DNA of 64,000 nucleotides from an uncultured Pelagibacteraceae bacterium (GTDB lineage Bacteria > Pseudomonadota > Alphaproteobacteria > Pelagibacterales > Pelagibacteraceae), in contig CACOYX010000005.1 in the NCBI GenBank assembly GCA_902631535.1, positions 1 through 64,000 of the forward strand, given 5' to 3'. Under the pieces are notes generated by a model. It saw only the letters and a list, made by a program, of their open reading frames with translations, was not told where the DNA came from and searched no databases. This document shows, piece by piece, positions 20,344-27,668 of this stretch. The stretch's first letter is position 1. Each line of letters starts with the position of its first letter. A program made the translations under genes and the position numbers.

Positions 20344-21286
20344 AGTTGCAGTTTTAGATGATTATCAAAATGCCTTTCAACAAATTGTTGAGGTGAAAAA
20401 GTATAAAGATAAATTTGATTTTAAAGTTTTTAATGAACCTTTTGCAGATGAAAAAGAAGCCATTGTTGCACTGGAAGACTTTGAAGTTCTTTTTATAATG
20501 AGAGAGAGAACACCAATGAACAAGACTTTAATAGAAAGCTTACCAAAATTAAAATACATTATGACCTCAGGAATGAGAAACAATGCGATTGATTTAAAAA
20601 CAACCAAGAAAAAAAACATAATTGTTTGTGGCACAGAAATAAATCCTAATCCTGCGGCAGAAATTACATGGGCATTAATTCTTGGGCTTTATCGAAATAT
20701 GAAACAAGAAATCGATAATATGTTCCAAGGATACTGGCAGACAACGATTGGTTTTGAATTAAAAGGAAAAATGTTAGGTATAATTGGGCTTGGAAAGATA
20801 GGAACGCAAGTAGCTAAAATTGCTAAAGCTTTTGGTATGGAAGTTTGTGCTTGGAGCGAAAATCTAAATTTATCTCACGCCAACGAATTAGGAGTTTTGC
20901 CTATGAGTAAAGAGGATTTGTTAAAAAACTCAGATATAATTTCAATTCATTTAGTTTTAGGTGAAAAATATAAAAATTTAATAACAAAAAAAGAATTCGG
21001 ATTGATGAAAAAAACCTCTTTCATAATCAACACTTCAAGAGGGCCAATTATTAATGAAAATGATTTGGTCGAAGCTCTTAAAGATGAAAAAATTGCTGGG
21101 GCAGGATTAGATGTTTATGATAATGAGCCCCTTTCTCAAGACCATAAATTAAGATTTCTTCCTAACGCTTTGTTACTACCTCACATCGGTTATGTAACAG
21201 CGGAAAATTACTCAAAATTTTATTCGCAAATGATAGAAAATCTTGAAGGCTGTCTAAAAAATAAGCCTTTAAGATTAATCTCTTAA
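20336..21286 (+). CDS. D-isomer-specific 2-hydroxyacid dehydrogenase
   Basis: NAD(P)-dependent reduction of a 2-oxo acid to a D-2-hydroxy acid, or the reverse. The 316-residue product has the Rossmann motif GIIGLGKIGTQVAK (about 149-162) and the catalytic triad residues in NTSRGPIINE (Arg, about 236), DVYDNEPL (Glu, about 265) and LLPHIGY (His, about 283). It is the last gene of the cassette with the DadA-like oxidoreductase; an oxidative deamination product (2-oxo acid) would be a logical substrate, but that is inference. Confidence 0.9.
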   Translation: MIKVAVLDDYQNAFQQIVEVKKYKDKFDFKVFNEPFADEKEAIVALEDFEVLFIMRERTPMNKTLIESLPKLKYIMTSGMRNNAIDLKTTKKKNIIVCGTEINPNPAAEITWALILGLYRNMKQEIDNMFQGYWQTTIGFELKGKMLGIIGLGKIGTQVAKIAKAFGMEVCAWSENLNLSHANELGVLPMSKEDLLKNSDIISIHLVLGEKYKNLITKKEFGLMKKTSFIINTSRGPIINENDLVEALKDEKIAGAGLDVYDNEPLSQDHKLRFLPNALLLPHIGYVTAENYSKFYSQMIENLEGCLKNKPLRLIS

Positions 21287-21395
21287 GAAAAACTCTTCCA
21301 TTGTAGGTTGTATTATATAAACTCATTTTGAGTGATTCGATTCGTTTAATAAATAATAAATCTATGGTTAAACATTGAAGGAAACAAAAGGGAGT

Positions 21396-21788
21396 ATGGG
21401 AAAAATATTAGGGTTTTTAATCGCTTTACTTTTATTGAATGGCTGTGCTGAGTCAGTTGCTTTACTTGGCACGGGAGCGTCAAATGGAAGAATTGTTCAA
21501 TCCTCATTAAACTCAGCACTAAGCTATAGTGTGAAGAAACAGACTGGAAAAACTCCTTTAGAACACGCTATTGCATATGCAGAGGAAAAAAATCCTGAGA
21601 AAAAAAAGGAACCTTGTTTATCATTTGTTGAAAAAACTAACTCAGAAATTTGTGCTTTATTGAAAAAACAATTAAAATTAACTAAATCTAAAATTTTAAT
21701 GAAATCAAAGGAAAATTCTGTAAAAGATCTTACCTCATCACTACAGCTAAATATAAATAAAAAATCTAAAATTAAGCACTTAGATTAA
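21396..21788 (+). CDS. Small lipoprotein, paralogue 1
   Basis: The 130-residue product starts with a lipoprotein signal peptide ending in the lipobox LLNGC. The mature part begins CAESVALLGTGASNGR and contains KKQTGKTPLEHAIAYAEEKNPEKK, nearly identical to the next gene, plus two further cysteines. ATG at 21396 gives the proper signal peptide; a TTG at 21375 is in frame. I do not recognise the family. The C-terminus is lysine-rich and less conserved between the paralogues. Confidence 0.75.
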   Translation: MGKILGFLIALLLLNGCAESVALLGTGASNGRIVQSSLNSALSYSVKKQTGKTPLEHAIAYAEEKNPEKKKEPCLSFVEKTNSEICALLKKQLKLTKSKILMKSKENSVKDLTSSLQLNINKKSKIKHLD

Positions 21789-21822
21789 CAATTCTATAAC
21801 AAAATCCTTAAAATTAGAGATC

Positions 21823-21851
21823 TTGACAACCATGAGTTGTGTTAATAAAAT
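21823..21851 (+). promoter_or_regulatory. Promoter of lipoprotein paralogue 2
   Basis: TTGACA (21823-21828), a 17-base spacer and TAAAAT (21846-21851) give a strong-looking sigma-70 promoter about 60 bases before the ATG at 21921. Its presence shows that the second paralogue can be transcribed on its own. Confidence 0.6.
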
Positions 21852-21920
21852 TTATGTTCTAAAAATTAACTTTTAATTAAAGATGAAGCAGATATGAACC
21901 AATTAAAATAAATTTCAAAT

Positions 21921-22349
21921 ATGAAAAAAATATTAGTTTTATTATCAACAATTTTCTTACTTAATGGGTGTGCTGAGTCTTTAGCATTACTCGGTACTAG
22001 CACATCTAACGGAAAAATATTACAATCTTCTTTTAATTCAGCAATTACTTATGGAGTTAAAAAACAAACAGGAAAAACTCCCTTAGAGCACGCTGTTGCA
22101 TATGCAGAAAGTGTAAATCCTGAGAAAAAGCAAGAACCTTGTATTTCGTCTATTGAAAGAACTAGGTCTGAATTTTGCACAATTGTAAAAAAACAATTAT
22201 CGTTGACCAACAATGCACTAAAGAAAAAGACATCAGAAATCGTAAAAAAATATCCAAAAGAGATTGCTGTTTCAATACAAGCTAAAATAAAAAAAACATC
22301 ACTTATTGAAGATATAGCTAAAAAATCAGTTATCTATAATAGAAGGTAA
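21921..22349 (+). CDS. Small lipoprotein, paralogue 2
   Basis: The 142-residue product has a signal peptide with lipobox LLNGC and mature start CAESLALLGTSTSNGK. It shares with the upstream gene the block KKQTGKTPLEHAVAYAES and EPC...SEFC, showing a tandem duplication. The cysteines in the shared block are kept in both, which suggests a disulfide. It has its own promoter. The 3' end overlaps the convergent rhodanese gene by 24 bases. Function unknown; envelope location follows from the lipobox. Confidence 0.78.
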   Translation: MKKILVLLSTIFLLNGCAESLALLGTSTSNGKILQSSFNSAITYGVKKQTGKTPLEHAVAYAESVNPEKKQEPCISSIERTRSEFCTIVKKQLSLTNNALKKKTSEIVKKYPKEIAVSIQAKIKKTSLIEDIAKKSVIYNRR

Positions 22350-22718
22350 TCCTAAGTTCTTCCATCCAGGATCTTGACCATTTCCACTAAACCCATCTGA
22401 AACATTTAAAGTTGAGTAACCCTCTGCTTCTAAAAGGTTTGCTGCAATCAATGATCTTCCTCCTGCAGCACACATAACTAAAATTGTTTTGTCTTTATTA
22501 ATATTTTTTTTTACATTATCCACGAAATTTGGATCTGGAACTTGCCAATTAGATAAATCAGGACTGACTGTTACAAAATAAGTTTTGGAGCTTAAATCTT
22601 CGGCATTAGGTTTGCCTATTGAAGTCCATTCATTTTCAGTTCTCACATCAAGTAAAACTACGTTAGAGTTTTTTTTAATATAATCTTTTATTTCAGATGA
22701 TTTAATTTGTTTAATCAT
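22326..22718 (-). CDS. Rhodanese-like domain protein
   Basis: Single-domain rhodanese of 130 residues with DVRTENEWTSIGKPNAEDL and the active-site loop MCAAGGRS, whose cysteine would carry a persulfide. Such proteins transfer sulfane sulfur. It follows metY on the same strand after 39 bases that contain a hairpin (22727-22750), so it may be a weakly expressed last gene of the methionine operon or separately transcribed. Confidence 0.9.
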   Translation of the reverse strand: MIKQIKSSEIKDYIKKNSNVVLLDVRTENEWTSIGKPNAEDLSSKTYFVTVSPDLSNWQVPDPNFVDNVKKNINKDKTILVMCAAGGRSLIAANLLEAEGYSTLNVSDGFSGNGQDPGWKNLGLPSIIDN

Positions 22719-22726
22719 ATTTTATC

Positions 22727-22750
22727 TTGCCCCACATTTTAGTGGGGCAA
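22727..22750 (-). terminator. Hairpin between metY and the rhodanese gene
   Basis: TTGCCCCAC and GTGGGGCAA form a perfect 9-bp stem with a 6-base loop. On the minus strand it is followed by GATAAAATATG, which is not a proper U-tract, so it may be an inefficient terminator or an mRNA processing or stability element that lowers expression of the rhodanese relative to metY. Confidence 0.55.
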
Positions 22751-22757
22751 ATATAAT

Positions 22758-24050
22758 TTAAGCTGCTAAAGCTTGTTTAATGTCTGCGATAATATCATCC
22801 GGGTGTTCAATACCGATTGATAATCTTACGTAACCTGGTGTTACACCTGCTGCTGCTAACGCTGCATCATCCAACTGACTGTGCGTTGTAGTAGCTGGAT
22901 GAATTGCTAAACTTCTAGCATCACCAATATTAGCAACGTGATATAACATCTTTAAGTTATCGATGAATTTAGCACCAGCTTCTTTTGTGCCAACATCCAT
23001 ACCAACTAAAGAACCATATCCACCTTGCATGTATTTTTTAGCTCTTTCCTTAATCTCACCTTGATGATTAGTAGGGTAGATAACATTCTTAACTTTCTTT
23101 TGTGTTTCTAAAAATGAAACTACTTTCTCTGCATTACTGCAATGTTGTTTCATTCTAAGAGCAACTGTTTCCAAACCTTGAATAATTTGGAAAGCATTGA
23201 ATGGACTTAAAGGAGCACCTAAGTCTCTCAATAAAACCACTCTTGCTCTGATTACAAAAGGAATATTAGCTCCTGTTAATTGAGGAACTGCATCTGCCCA
23301 TATTGCACCACCATAACTTTGATCAGGTTCATTTATTAATGGTTGTCTTTTTCTGTCTTTAATCCAGTCAAAGTTTCCACCATCAACAATAATTCCACCA
23401 ATTGAAGTACCGTGACCACCAATATACTTCGTCAAAGAGTGCATTACGATTGCAGCACCGTGAGCTAAAGGCTTACAAATTACTGGTGAAGCGGTGTTAT
23501 CGATGATTAAAGGTATACCTTTTTTTCTACCAATATCTGAAACTTCCTTAATTGGGAACACACGAAGGTAAGGATTAGGGCAAGACTCGCCGTAGTAAGC
23601 TCTTGTTTTATCATCAGTAACTTTTTCAAAGTTTTTAGGATCTGCAGGATCTGCGAATCTAACTTCAATACCTTGTTGTCTTAAAGTATTTTTGAATAAG
23701 TTTACTGTACCTCCATATAAATCAGTTGAAGCAACTATGTTATCTCCAGCTTGTGCTAAGTTTTGAATACACATCGCTGATGCTGCTTGACCTGATCCAA
23801 CAGCACATGCTGCAACACCACCCTCTAAAGCGGCTACTCTTTTTTCTAGCACATCAACCGTTGGGTTCATGATACGTGTATAAATGTTACCAAATTCCTT
23901 AAGACCAAATAAATTTGCAGCAGTCTCTGCATTCTTAAATTGGTAAGAAGTTGTTTGATAAATTGGAACTGCTACCGACGTTGTAGCTGGATCACTTCTG
24001 TAATCGCCGCCATGTAAGCCAATAGTTTCCGGATGTTTAAAATCAGCCAT
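22758..24050 (-). CDS. metY: O-acetylhomoserine/O-succinylhomoserine sulfhydrylase MetY
   Basis: PLP enzyme that makes homocysteine (or directly methionine from methanethiol) from acylated homoserine. The 430-residue product has the Cys/Met metabolism PLP fold, with GSGQAASAMCIQNL (about 85-98) and the PLP lysine K208 in MHSLTKYIGGHG; the length matches MetY (about 430) rather than MetB/MetC (about 390). A strong Shine-Dalgarno site AGGGAGGA precedes ATG. Upstream, a 16-codon ORF overlaps the start. It is the second large gene of the SAM-controlled bhmT operon. Confidence 0.94.
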   Translation of the reverse strand: MADFKHPETIGLHGGDYRSDPATTSVAVPIYQTTSYQFKNAETAANLFGLKEFGNIYTRIMNPTVDVLEKRVAALEGGVAACAVGSGQAASAMCIQNLAQAGDNIVASTDLYGGTVNLFKNTLRQQGIEVRFADPADPKNFEKVTDDKTRAYYGESCPNPYLRVFPIKEVSDIGRKKGIPLIIDNTASPVICKPLAHGAAIVMHSLTKYIGGHGTSIGGIIVDGGNFDWIKDRKRQPLINEPDQSYGGAIWADAVPQLTGANIPFVIRARVVLLRDLGAPLSPFNAFQIIQGLETVALRMKQHCSNAEKVVSFLETQKKVKNVIYPTNHQGEIKERAKKYMQGGYGSLVGMDVGTKEAGAKFIDNLKMLYHVANIGDARSLAIHPATTTHSQLDDAALAAAGVTPGYVRLSIGIEHPDDIIADIKQALAA

Positions 24051-24093
24051 TGATTTCCTCCCTTACTGTTTCTCTTGTCGTTTCTTTTTTCAT
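24043..24093 (-). CDS. 16-codon ORF overlapping the metY start
   Basis: ATG at 24093 has a consensus Shine-Dalgarno site (AAGGAGG directly after the bhmT stop, 8 bases before ATG). The product starts MKKETTRETV and ends REEING; its TGA overlaps the first codons of metY (AATGGCTGA). The arrangement would couple metY translation to ribosomes finishing bhmT or this ORF. The peptide is hydrophilic with no Met or Cys beyond the start, so it is not a classical attenuator. It could be a chance frame. Confidence 0.45.
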   Translation of the reverse strand: MKKETTRETVREEING

Positions 24094-24106
24094 TATTATA
24101 GCCTCC

Positions 24107-25165
24107 TTATGCTACGTTTCCATATTCTTTCATGTGTTTCGGTATTTTTTTATCTGAGCCGTACATGAAATGTTTACTCATATTTTCCCTAAATCTGCTT
24201 GCAGGAACTCTTAAACCAATTGCCTCTGCAACCTCACGTATATGCATTGGGCTAGCTCCGCAGCAAACACCGATGTATTTGACTCCTAAATCAAATACTT
24301 CTTTTGCAAAATTTCCAATCTCGTATCTATTACATTGTAATGGATCCATGGCAGTAGGGAAAGTTCTGCCATGAGGAGATGGACAATTACATCCATTATT
24401 ATCTGGAAGATTAAAAAATGTTGGGTGCTGTTCTGTTGTTCTGTAAGGAACAGGTAAAGCAGCAACATGACATTTAAGTTCTTTTCTTATTTCTTTAATG
24501 TAAGGAAGCATTGTAGCTGGACCTCTAAAACAATTTAAACCCACAACATCAGCTCCAAGTTCTTCTAACTTTTTACAAGTTTCCAGAATAGTGTAACCAT
24601 CTCTCATTTTATTTTCACCCATTGGGGAAATTGTAATTACTGATGGAAGACCAGATTTCTTAATTTCTTCAAGCGCTGTAAATGCTTCTTTAGCGTAATA
24701 AAAAGTTTCACCAATAATAAAATCAGCTTTCTCTTCTTTTGCCCATTTTACCATTTCGGCAAACATACTTTTAACCTGAGCCTGAATTTTTGGATTATTA
24801 TCTTCCCAAATATTACTGTTAGAAATGTTACCAGCCATTAAACTCACACCTAAGCCTTTTGGTGGATTGTCTGCACATTTTCTAGCAATCTTTAAAGCAG
24901 CTCTATTTAAAGGTTCAAGCAAATGTTCCTTATCAATCACTCTCATTTTTTCTCTGTGACCATTGTAAGTAAACGCTTGAACAATATTAGAACCTGCGTG
25001 TTGAAATTCTTTATGAAGATTTTCTAATACTTCTGGATATTCCAACGCCACTTCAGGAACAAATTCTCCTGAGGTAAGGTAACCTCTACGTTCCATTTCA
25101 AATAAATAACCTTCAGCACAAATTAAAGGTTGTTTCTTTAATGTATCTAATAAAATATTACTCAT
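24107..25165 (-). CDS. bhmT: Betaine/S-methyl donor homocysteine S-methyltransferase
   Basis: Transfers a methyl group from glycine betaine or a related donor to homocysteine, forming methionine. The 352-residue product has the homocysteine methyltransferase barrel with zinc ligands C212 (GLNCFRGP) and C301-C302 (GVCCGASP). In SAR11 this gene is known as a target of SAM-responsive riboswitches, which matches the leader here. ATG at 25165 has GGAG five bases upstream, but that site is part of a hairpin and overlaps a 21-codon ORF. metY follows after 56 bases. Confidence 0.94.
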   Translation of the reverse strand: MSNILLDTLKKQPLICAEGYLFEMERRGYLTSGEFVPEVALEYPEVLENLHKEFQHAGSNIVQAFTYNGHREKMRVIDKEHLLEPLNRAALKIARKCADNPPKGLGVSLMAGNISNSNIWEDNNPKIQAQVKSMFAEMVKWAKEEKADFIIGETFYYAKEAFTALEEIKKSGLPSVITISPMGENKMRDGYTILETCKKLEELGADVVGLNCFRGPATMLPYIKEIRKELKCHVAALPVPYRTTEQHPTFFNLPDNNGCNCPSPHGRTFPTAMDPLQCNRYEIGNFAKEVFDLGVKYIGVCCGASPMHIREVAEAIGLRVPASRFRENMSKHFMYGSDKKIPKHMKEYGNVA

Positions 25166-25223
25166 ATTCTCTCCAATTAACCGGAGAGAGATGAAATCTT
25201 TTAAGGGGTTCTATTGATTTCAT
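25158..25223 (-). CDS. 21-codon ORF between the SAM-V riboswitch and bhmT
   Basis: ATG at 25223 lies six bases after the GGAG of the SAM-V riboswitch; the frame ends with TAA overlapping the bhmT start (ATGAGTAA), in a different frame from bhmT. The peptide starts MKSIEPLKR and ends NWREYE. A 10-bp inverted repeat (25189-25198 with 25216-25225) covers its start codon, and a 7-bp one (25168-25174 with 25183-25189) covers the bhmT ribosome site. The ribosome site controlled by SAM-V therefore belongs to this ORF, with bhmT translation probably coupled to it. Confidence 0.55.
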   Translation of the reverse strand: MKSIEPLKRFHLSPVNWREYE

Positions 25224-25229
25224 CTACTT

Positions 25230-25300
25230 CTCCTTTTTAGTACTTTGGCATATGCCAGGTGTACAATACGGTTCAAATACCCGGTTTAACTTTAGATTAT
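25230..25300 (-). promoter_or_regulatory. SAM-V riboswitch
   Basis: On the minus strand: CCGGGT/ACCTGG form a 6-bp stem, the loop ends in GTAC which can pair with the later GTAC, and the end reads AAAGTACTAAAAAGGAG. The CTAAAAAGGAG end with the ribosome site inside the pseudoknot is the hallmark of SAM-V, described from SAR11 bhmT and metY leaders. SAM binding would hide GGAG (25230-25233) and block translation of the following ORF. Confidence 0.85.
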
Positions 25301-25303
25301 TCC

Positions 25304-25332
25304 AAAAAAAAACCACCGGCTAAAGCGGTGGT
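25304..25332 (-). terminator. Intrinsic terminator controlled by the SAM-II aptamer
   Basis: ACCACCG and CGGTGGT form the stem, followed by nine T. The loop region CGCTTTAGC (minus strand) is perfectly complementary to GCTAAAGCG (25346-25354) inside the SAM-II pseudoknot. When SAM is absent this 9-bp pairing can form and break the terminator; when SAM holds the pseudoknot, termination occurs. This is a complete transcriptional expression platform. Confidence 0.85.
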
Positions 25333-25339
25333 CATTTGA

Positions 25340-25402
25340 CTTAAACGCTTTAGCAGGATTTGTTAAGCGCCCGCAAGTAGTAATAACTCGGCGCTGTGAG
25401 CT
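25340..25402 (-). promoter_or_regulatory. SAM-II riboswitch
   Basis: Minus strand: AGCGCC and GGCGCT form P1 around a loop GAGTTATTACTACTTGC; the loop GTTA can pair with the downstream TAAC, and the conserved GCTAAAG follows. These are the elements of the SAM-II H-type pseudoknot. It directly follows the promoter and precedes a terminator, so it acts on transcription, while the SAM-V element 40 bases on acts on translation. Tandem SAM-II/SAM-V leaders have been reported from SAR11. Confidence 0.88.
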
Positions 25403-25431
25403 GTATATCAAAGAAATTGTATACCTGTCAA
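25402..25431 (-). promoter_or_regulatory. Promoter of the bhmT-metY operon
   Basis: TTGACA (25426-25431) and TATACA (25402-25407) with an 18-base spacer, immediately after the stop codon of the gshB-like gene. The start would fall at the first bases of the SAM-II aptamer, so nearly the whole 5' leader is riboswitch. Confidence 0.7.
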
Positions 25432-25438
25432 TAGGTAT

Positions 25439-26353
25439 TTAAACATTATTCCAGAAGGTTTTTGCAAGATTTATATTAGATAGTCTTTTATAGGCCGCCA
25501 ATCCAGTGGGGCTTGTTACATTAATATCACCTATCAATTTTTCCTGTACAAAATCAATACCTGCAAAATAAATCTTATTTTTAACTAAAAGTTTCCCAAT
25601 AAATTTACTGGCCTTAATTTCCTTACTTGTGAGTTTTGTTAACTTTGCTTTTGCTCCTTTACTCATGTTAGATAAAATACTTCCTTTTTTAGGCACTCTA
25701 GATATGGCTCCCACAATCTTGCCTTTAATAATAAAAACCCGTTTATCTCCTTTATAAACTCCGGGTAAAAACTTTTGAAAAAATAAATGATTATGGGTTT
25801 TTAGTAATTTTTTTATTTTAGTAGCATTAAATGACTTCAATAAAATTACATTATTTCCGCTAAAACCGTTGATAGGTTTAGCCACAACAGCCTTGTGTCT
25901 TTTAATGAAACGTCTTATTTCTTTAAGATTCTCACTAATTAAAGTTGGCGGCATATATTTCATAAAATTAATAGAGAACAGCTTTTCAGAAACATTTCTG
26001 ACAGCTGATGGATGGTTTATTATCTTAACTTTTTTGTAAATATGGTTAAGTAGGAACGTTGTATACAAATAACGATTATTAAAAGGGGGATCATTTCTAA
26101 TTAGAATAACCTTAGATTTTTCTAAATTAAAATTAAAAGTCTTTATTGTTGAAAAAAAATTCTTTTTATTATCATAGATCCTTATATGTTTACATAAAGC
26201 TATAACCTTTCCATTCAAAAAACTTAAATTTTCTGGCTCATAATAATATATTTTATAACCTCTTTTTTGTGCCTCTGTAGCCAAGAGAATGGTTGTATCT
26301 GTTTTGATATTAACTCTTTTAAGATCAGAACCCTGTATAGCTAAAATTTTCAT
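25439..26353 (-). CDS. gshB: Glutathione synthetase, prokaryotic type
   Basis: ATP-grasp ligase that adds glycine to gamma-glutamylcysteine. The 304-residue product has the GshB N-terminal domain (KILAIQGSDLKRVNIKTDTT, RNDPPFNNRYLYTT), and the ATP-grasp core with VAKPINGFSGNNVILL, KRVFIIKG and GIDFVQEKLIGDINVTSPTG, where the aspartate and asparagine bind Mg. It is slightly shorter than E. coli GshB. The start overlaps the gshA end by 29 bases. Expected to act in the cytosol as the second glutathione step. Confidence 0.88.
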   Translation of the reverse strand: MKILAIQGSDLKRVNIKTDTTILLATEAQKRGYKIYYYEPENLSFLNGKVIALCKHIRIYDNKKNFFSTIKTFNFNLEKSKVILIRNDPPFNNRYLYTTFLLNHIYKKVKIINHPSAVRNVSEKLFSINFMKYMPPTLISENLKEIRRFIKRHKAVVAKPINGFSGNNVILLKSFNATKIKKLLKTHNHLFFQKFLPGVYKGDKRVFIIKGKIVGAISRVPKKGSILSNMSKGAKAKLTKLTSKEIKASKFIGKLLVKNKIYFAGIDFVQEKLIGDINVTSPTGLAAYKRLSNINLAKTFWNNV

Positions 26354-27668
26354 TATAATTAACCAAGAAGTTTAAATTTTTAGTTTTGTTAAATTGATCA
26401 ATTAACATTTCTGCTCTTGTTTTTTTGTTTTTTATTATTTCTTCAATATGTTTTAAATAAATCGTTTCATTGTTTCCACTTTTATTAACCTCATTTCTTT
26501 TTTCTAAACCTTTTTTAGAAAGATCGAAGAATATCCTTGCCCAATCAATTAATTTTTTATTTTTTAATTCAGTGTTTAATCCTTGTTTGGGTGCGTTTAA
26601 ATACGCTTCCATCACCTCTTCTTTTTTCCAATTTTTGATTATCTCATAAGTCTCGTCTAAAGATCCATAAATTAATCCAGTAAAGAAAGATGGACCGTTA
26701 CAAATACAACCAAAATTACATGTATCTAAAGATCTAAACTCTATAACCTGTTTCAATCTTAATTCTGTGAAAATTGTACCTAGGTGGTTTTCAAAATCTT
26801 CTAAAGTTGGCCTTTCTCCTTTTAAAAAATTTAAATTACCATTTAAAAAATCTTTAAAGGTTTGACCGTTCGGCGAGTAGTATTTTCCTTTTTTTTTAAG
26901 AAATAAAATTGGATAATTAATTACATGATCAATATATTTTTCAAAATTAAGATTTTCAAAAGTAATTGGCATTATCCCACCTCTGTTAGTTTCTTGCCAA
27001 ACTTTTCCCCTATAAGATAAAAAACCCGAAAGTTTATTTTCATTAAATGGAGAGTTTGCAAAAAGAGCAATAGCCAAGGGAGTTAAATAGTTCCCGATTT
27101 TAAATTTTTTTTCAAAATCTTCTTCAGAAATGTAATCATAATTTATCTGAATACCCGCAGTTTTGTACATCATATCTAAGCTTAGTTTTCCATTCTTAGG
27201 CATTTCATTTGTCATAATTTTATAACGTTCTTTTGGGCTTCTGGGTATATCTGCAAGTTTATTAAATGGATCATATGCTATTGAGGAAGTTGTTATTTTA
27301 ACAGTTTCAAAAATTTCTTTGAGCTCATTAAAATGAGAGTTATTTTCCGAACATACAAGATGAATATTTTTAAATGGAGCTCCTGAAAGTTCGTATTGAA
27401 ATCCTGGCTCAGTAGTAATTTTTTGATTATTTCTTTTTAAACCGATTAATTTACCTTTTTCAAATTGAAGCTCCCAACCTCTTACCGTAAGTATTTCAAA
27501 TAATTTTTTAATTTCAGAATAGCCAATTCTTTTGAGGTCTTTTTTATTGAAAAGAAATTTCTCGTGTTCTACGCCAACCCTAAGTTGATTTTTACTTTTA
27601 ATACCATTTTCGAAATATTGAATTAATTGAATTCTATTTTGAACTAAGTCGGTTAAAGATTTATTCAA
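26325..27668 (-). CDS. gshA: Glutamate-cysteine ligase, plant/alphaproteobacterial (GCS2) type
   Basis: First step of glutathione synthesis. The 447-residue product has GVEHEKFLF (about 31-39), ELSGAPFKNIHLVC, KTAGIQINYDYISEEDF and RSLDTCNFGCICNGPSFFTGLIYG, which match the GCS2 family of plants and alphaproteobacteria and not E. coli GshA. It overlaps the upstream ATP-grasp gene by 8 bases and the downstream gshB by 29, so the three genes are translationally coupled. Confidence 0.9.
   Translation of the reverse strand: MNKSLTDLVQNRIQLIQYFENGIKSKNQLRVGVEHEKFLFNKKDLKRIGYSEIKKLFEILTVRGWELQFEKGKLIGLKRNNQKITTEPGFQYELSGAPFKNIHLVCSENNSHFNELKEIFETVKITTSSIAYDPFNKLADIPRSPKERYKIMTNEMPKNGKLSLDMMYKTAGIQINYDYISEEDFEKKFKIGNYLTPLAIALFANSPFNENKLSGFLSYRGKVWQETNRGGIMPITFENLNFEKYIDHVINYPILFLKKKGKYYSPNGQTFKDFLNGNLNFLKGERPTLEDFENHLGTIFTELRLKQVIEFRSLDTCNFGCICNGPSFFTGLIYGSLDETYEIIKNWKKEEVMEAYLNAPKQGLNTELKNKKLIDWARIFFDLSKKGLEKRNEVNKSGNNETIYLKHIEEIIKNKKTRAEMLIDQFNKTKNLNFLVNYNENFSYTGF

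Noticed and set aside
22326-22349. Frameshift or truncation where lipoprotein 2 and the rhodanese gene overlap
   Set aside because: Both proteins are intact; the 24-base overlap is a normal convergent arrangement, as seen also at thyX/mrp.
24132-24468. Frames of 80 and 60 codons within bhmT
   Set aside because: Both overlap the conserved zinc-binding part of bhmT and show no independent signals.
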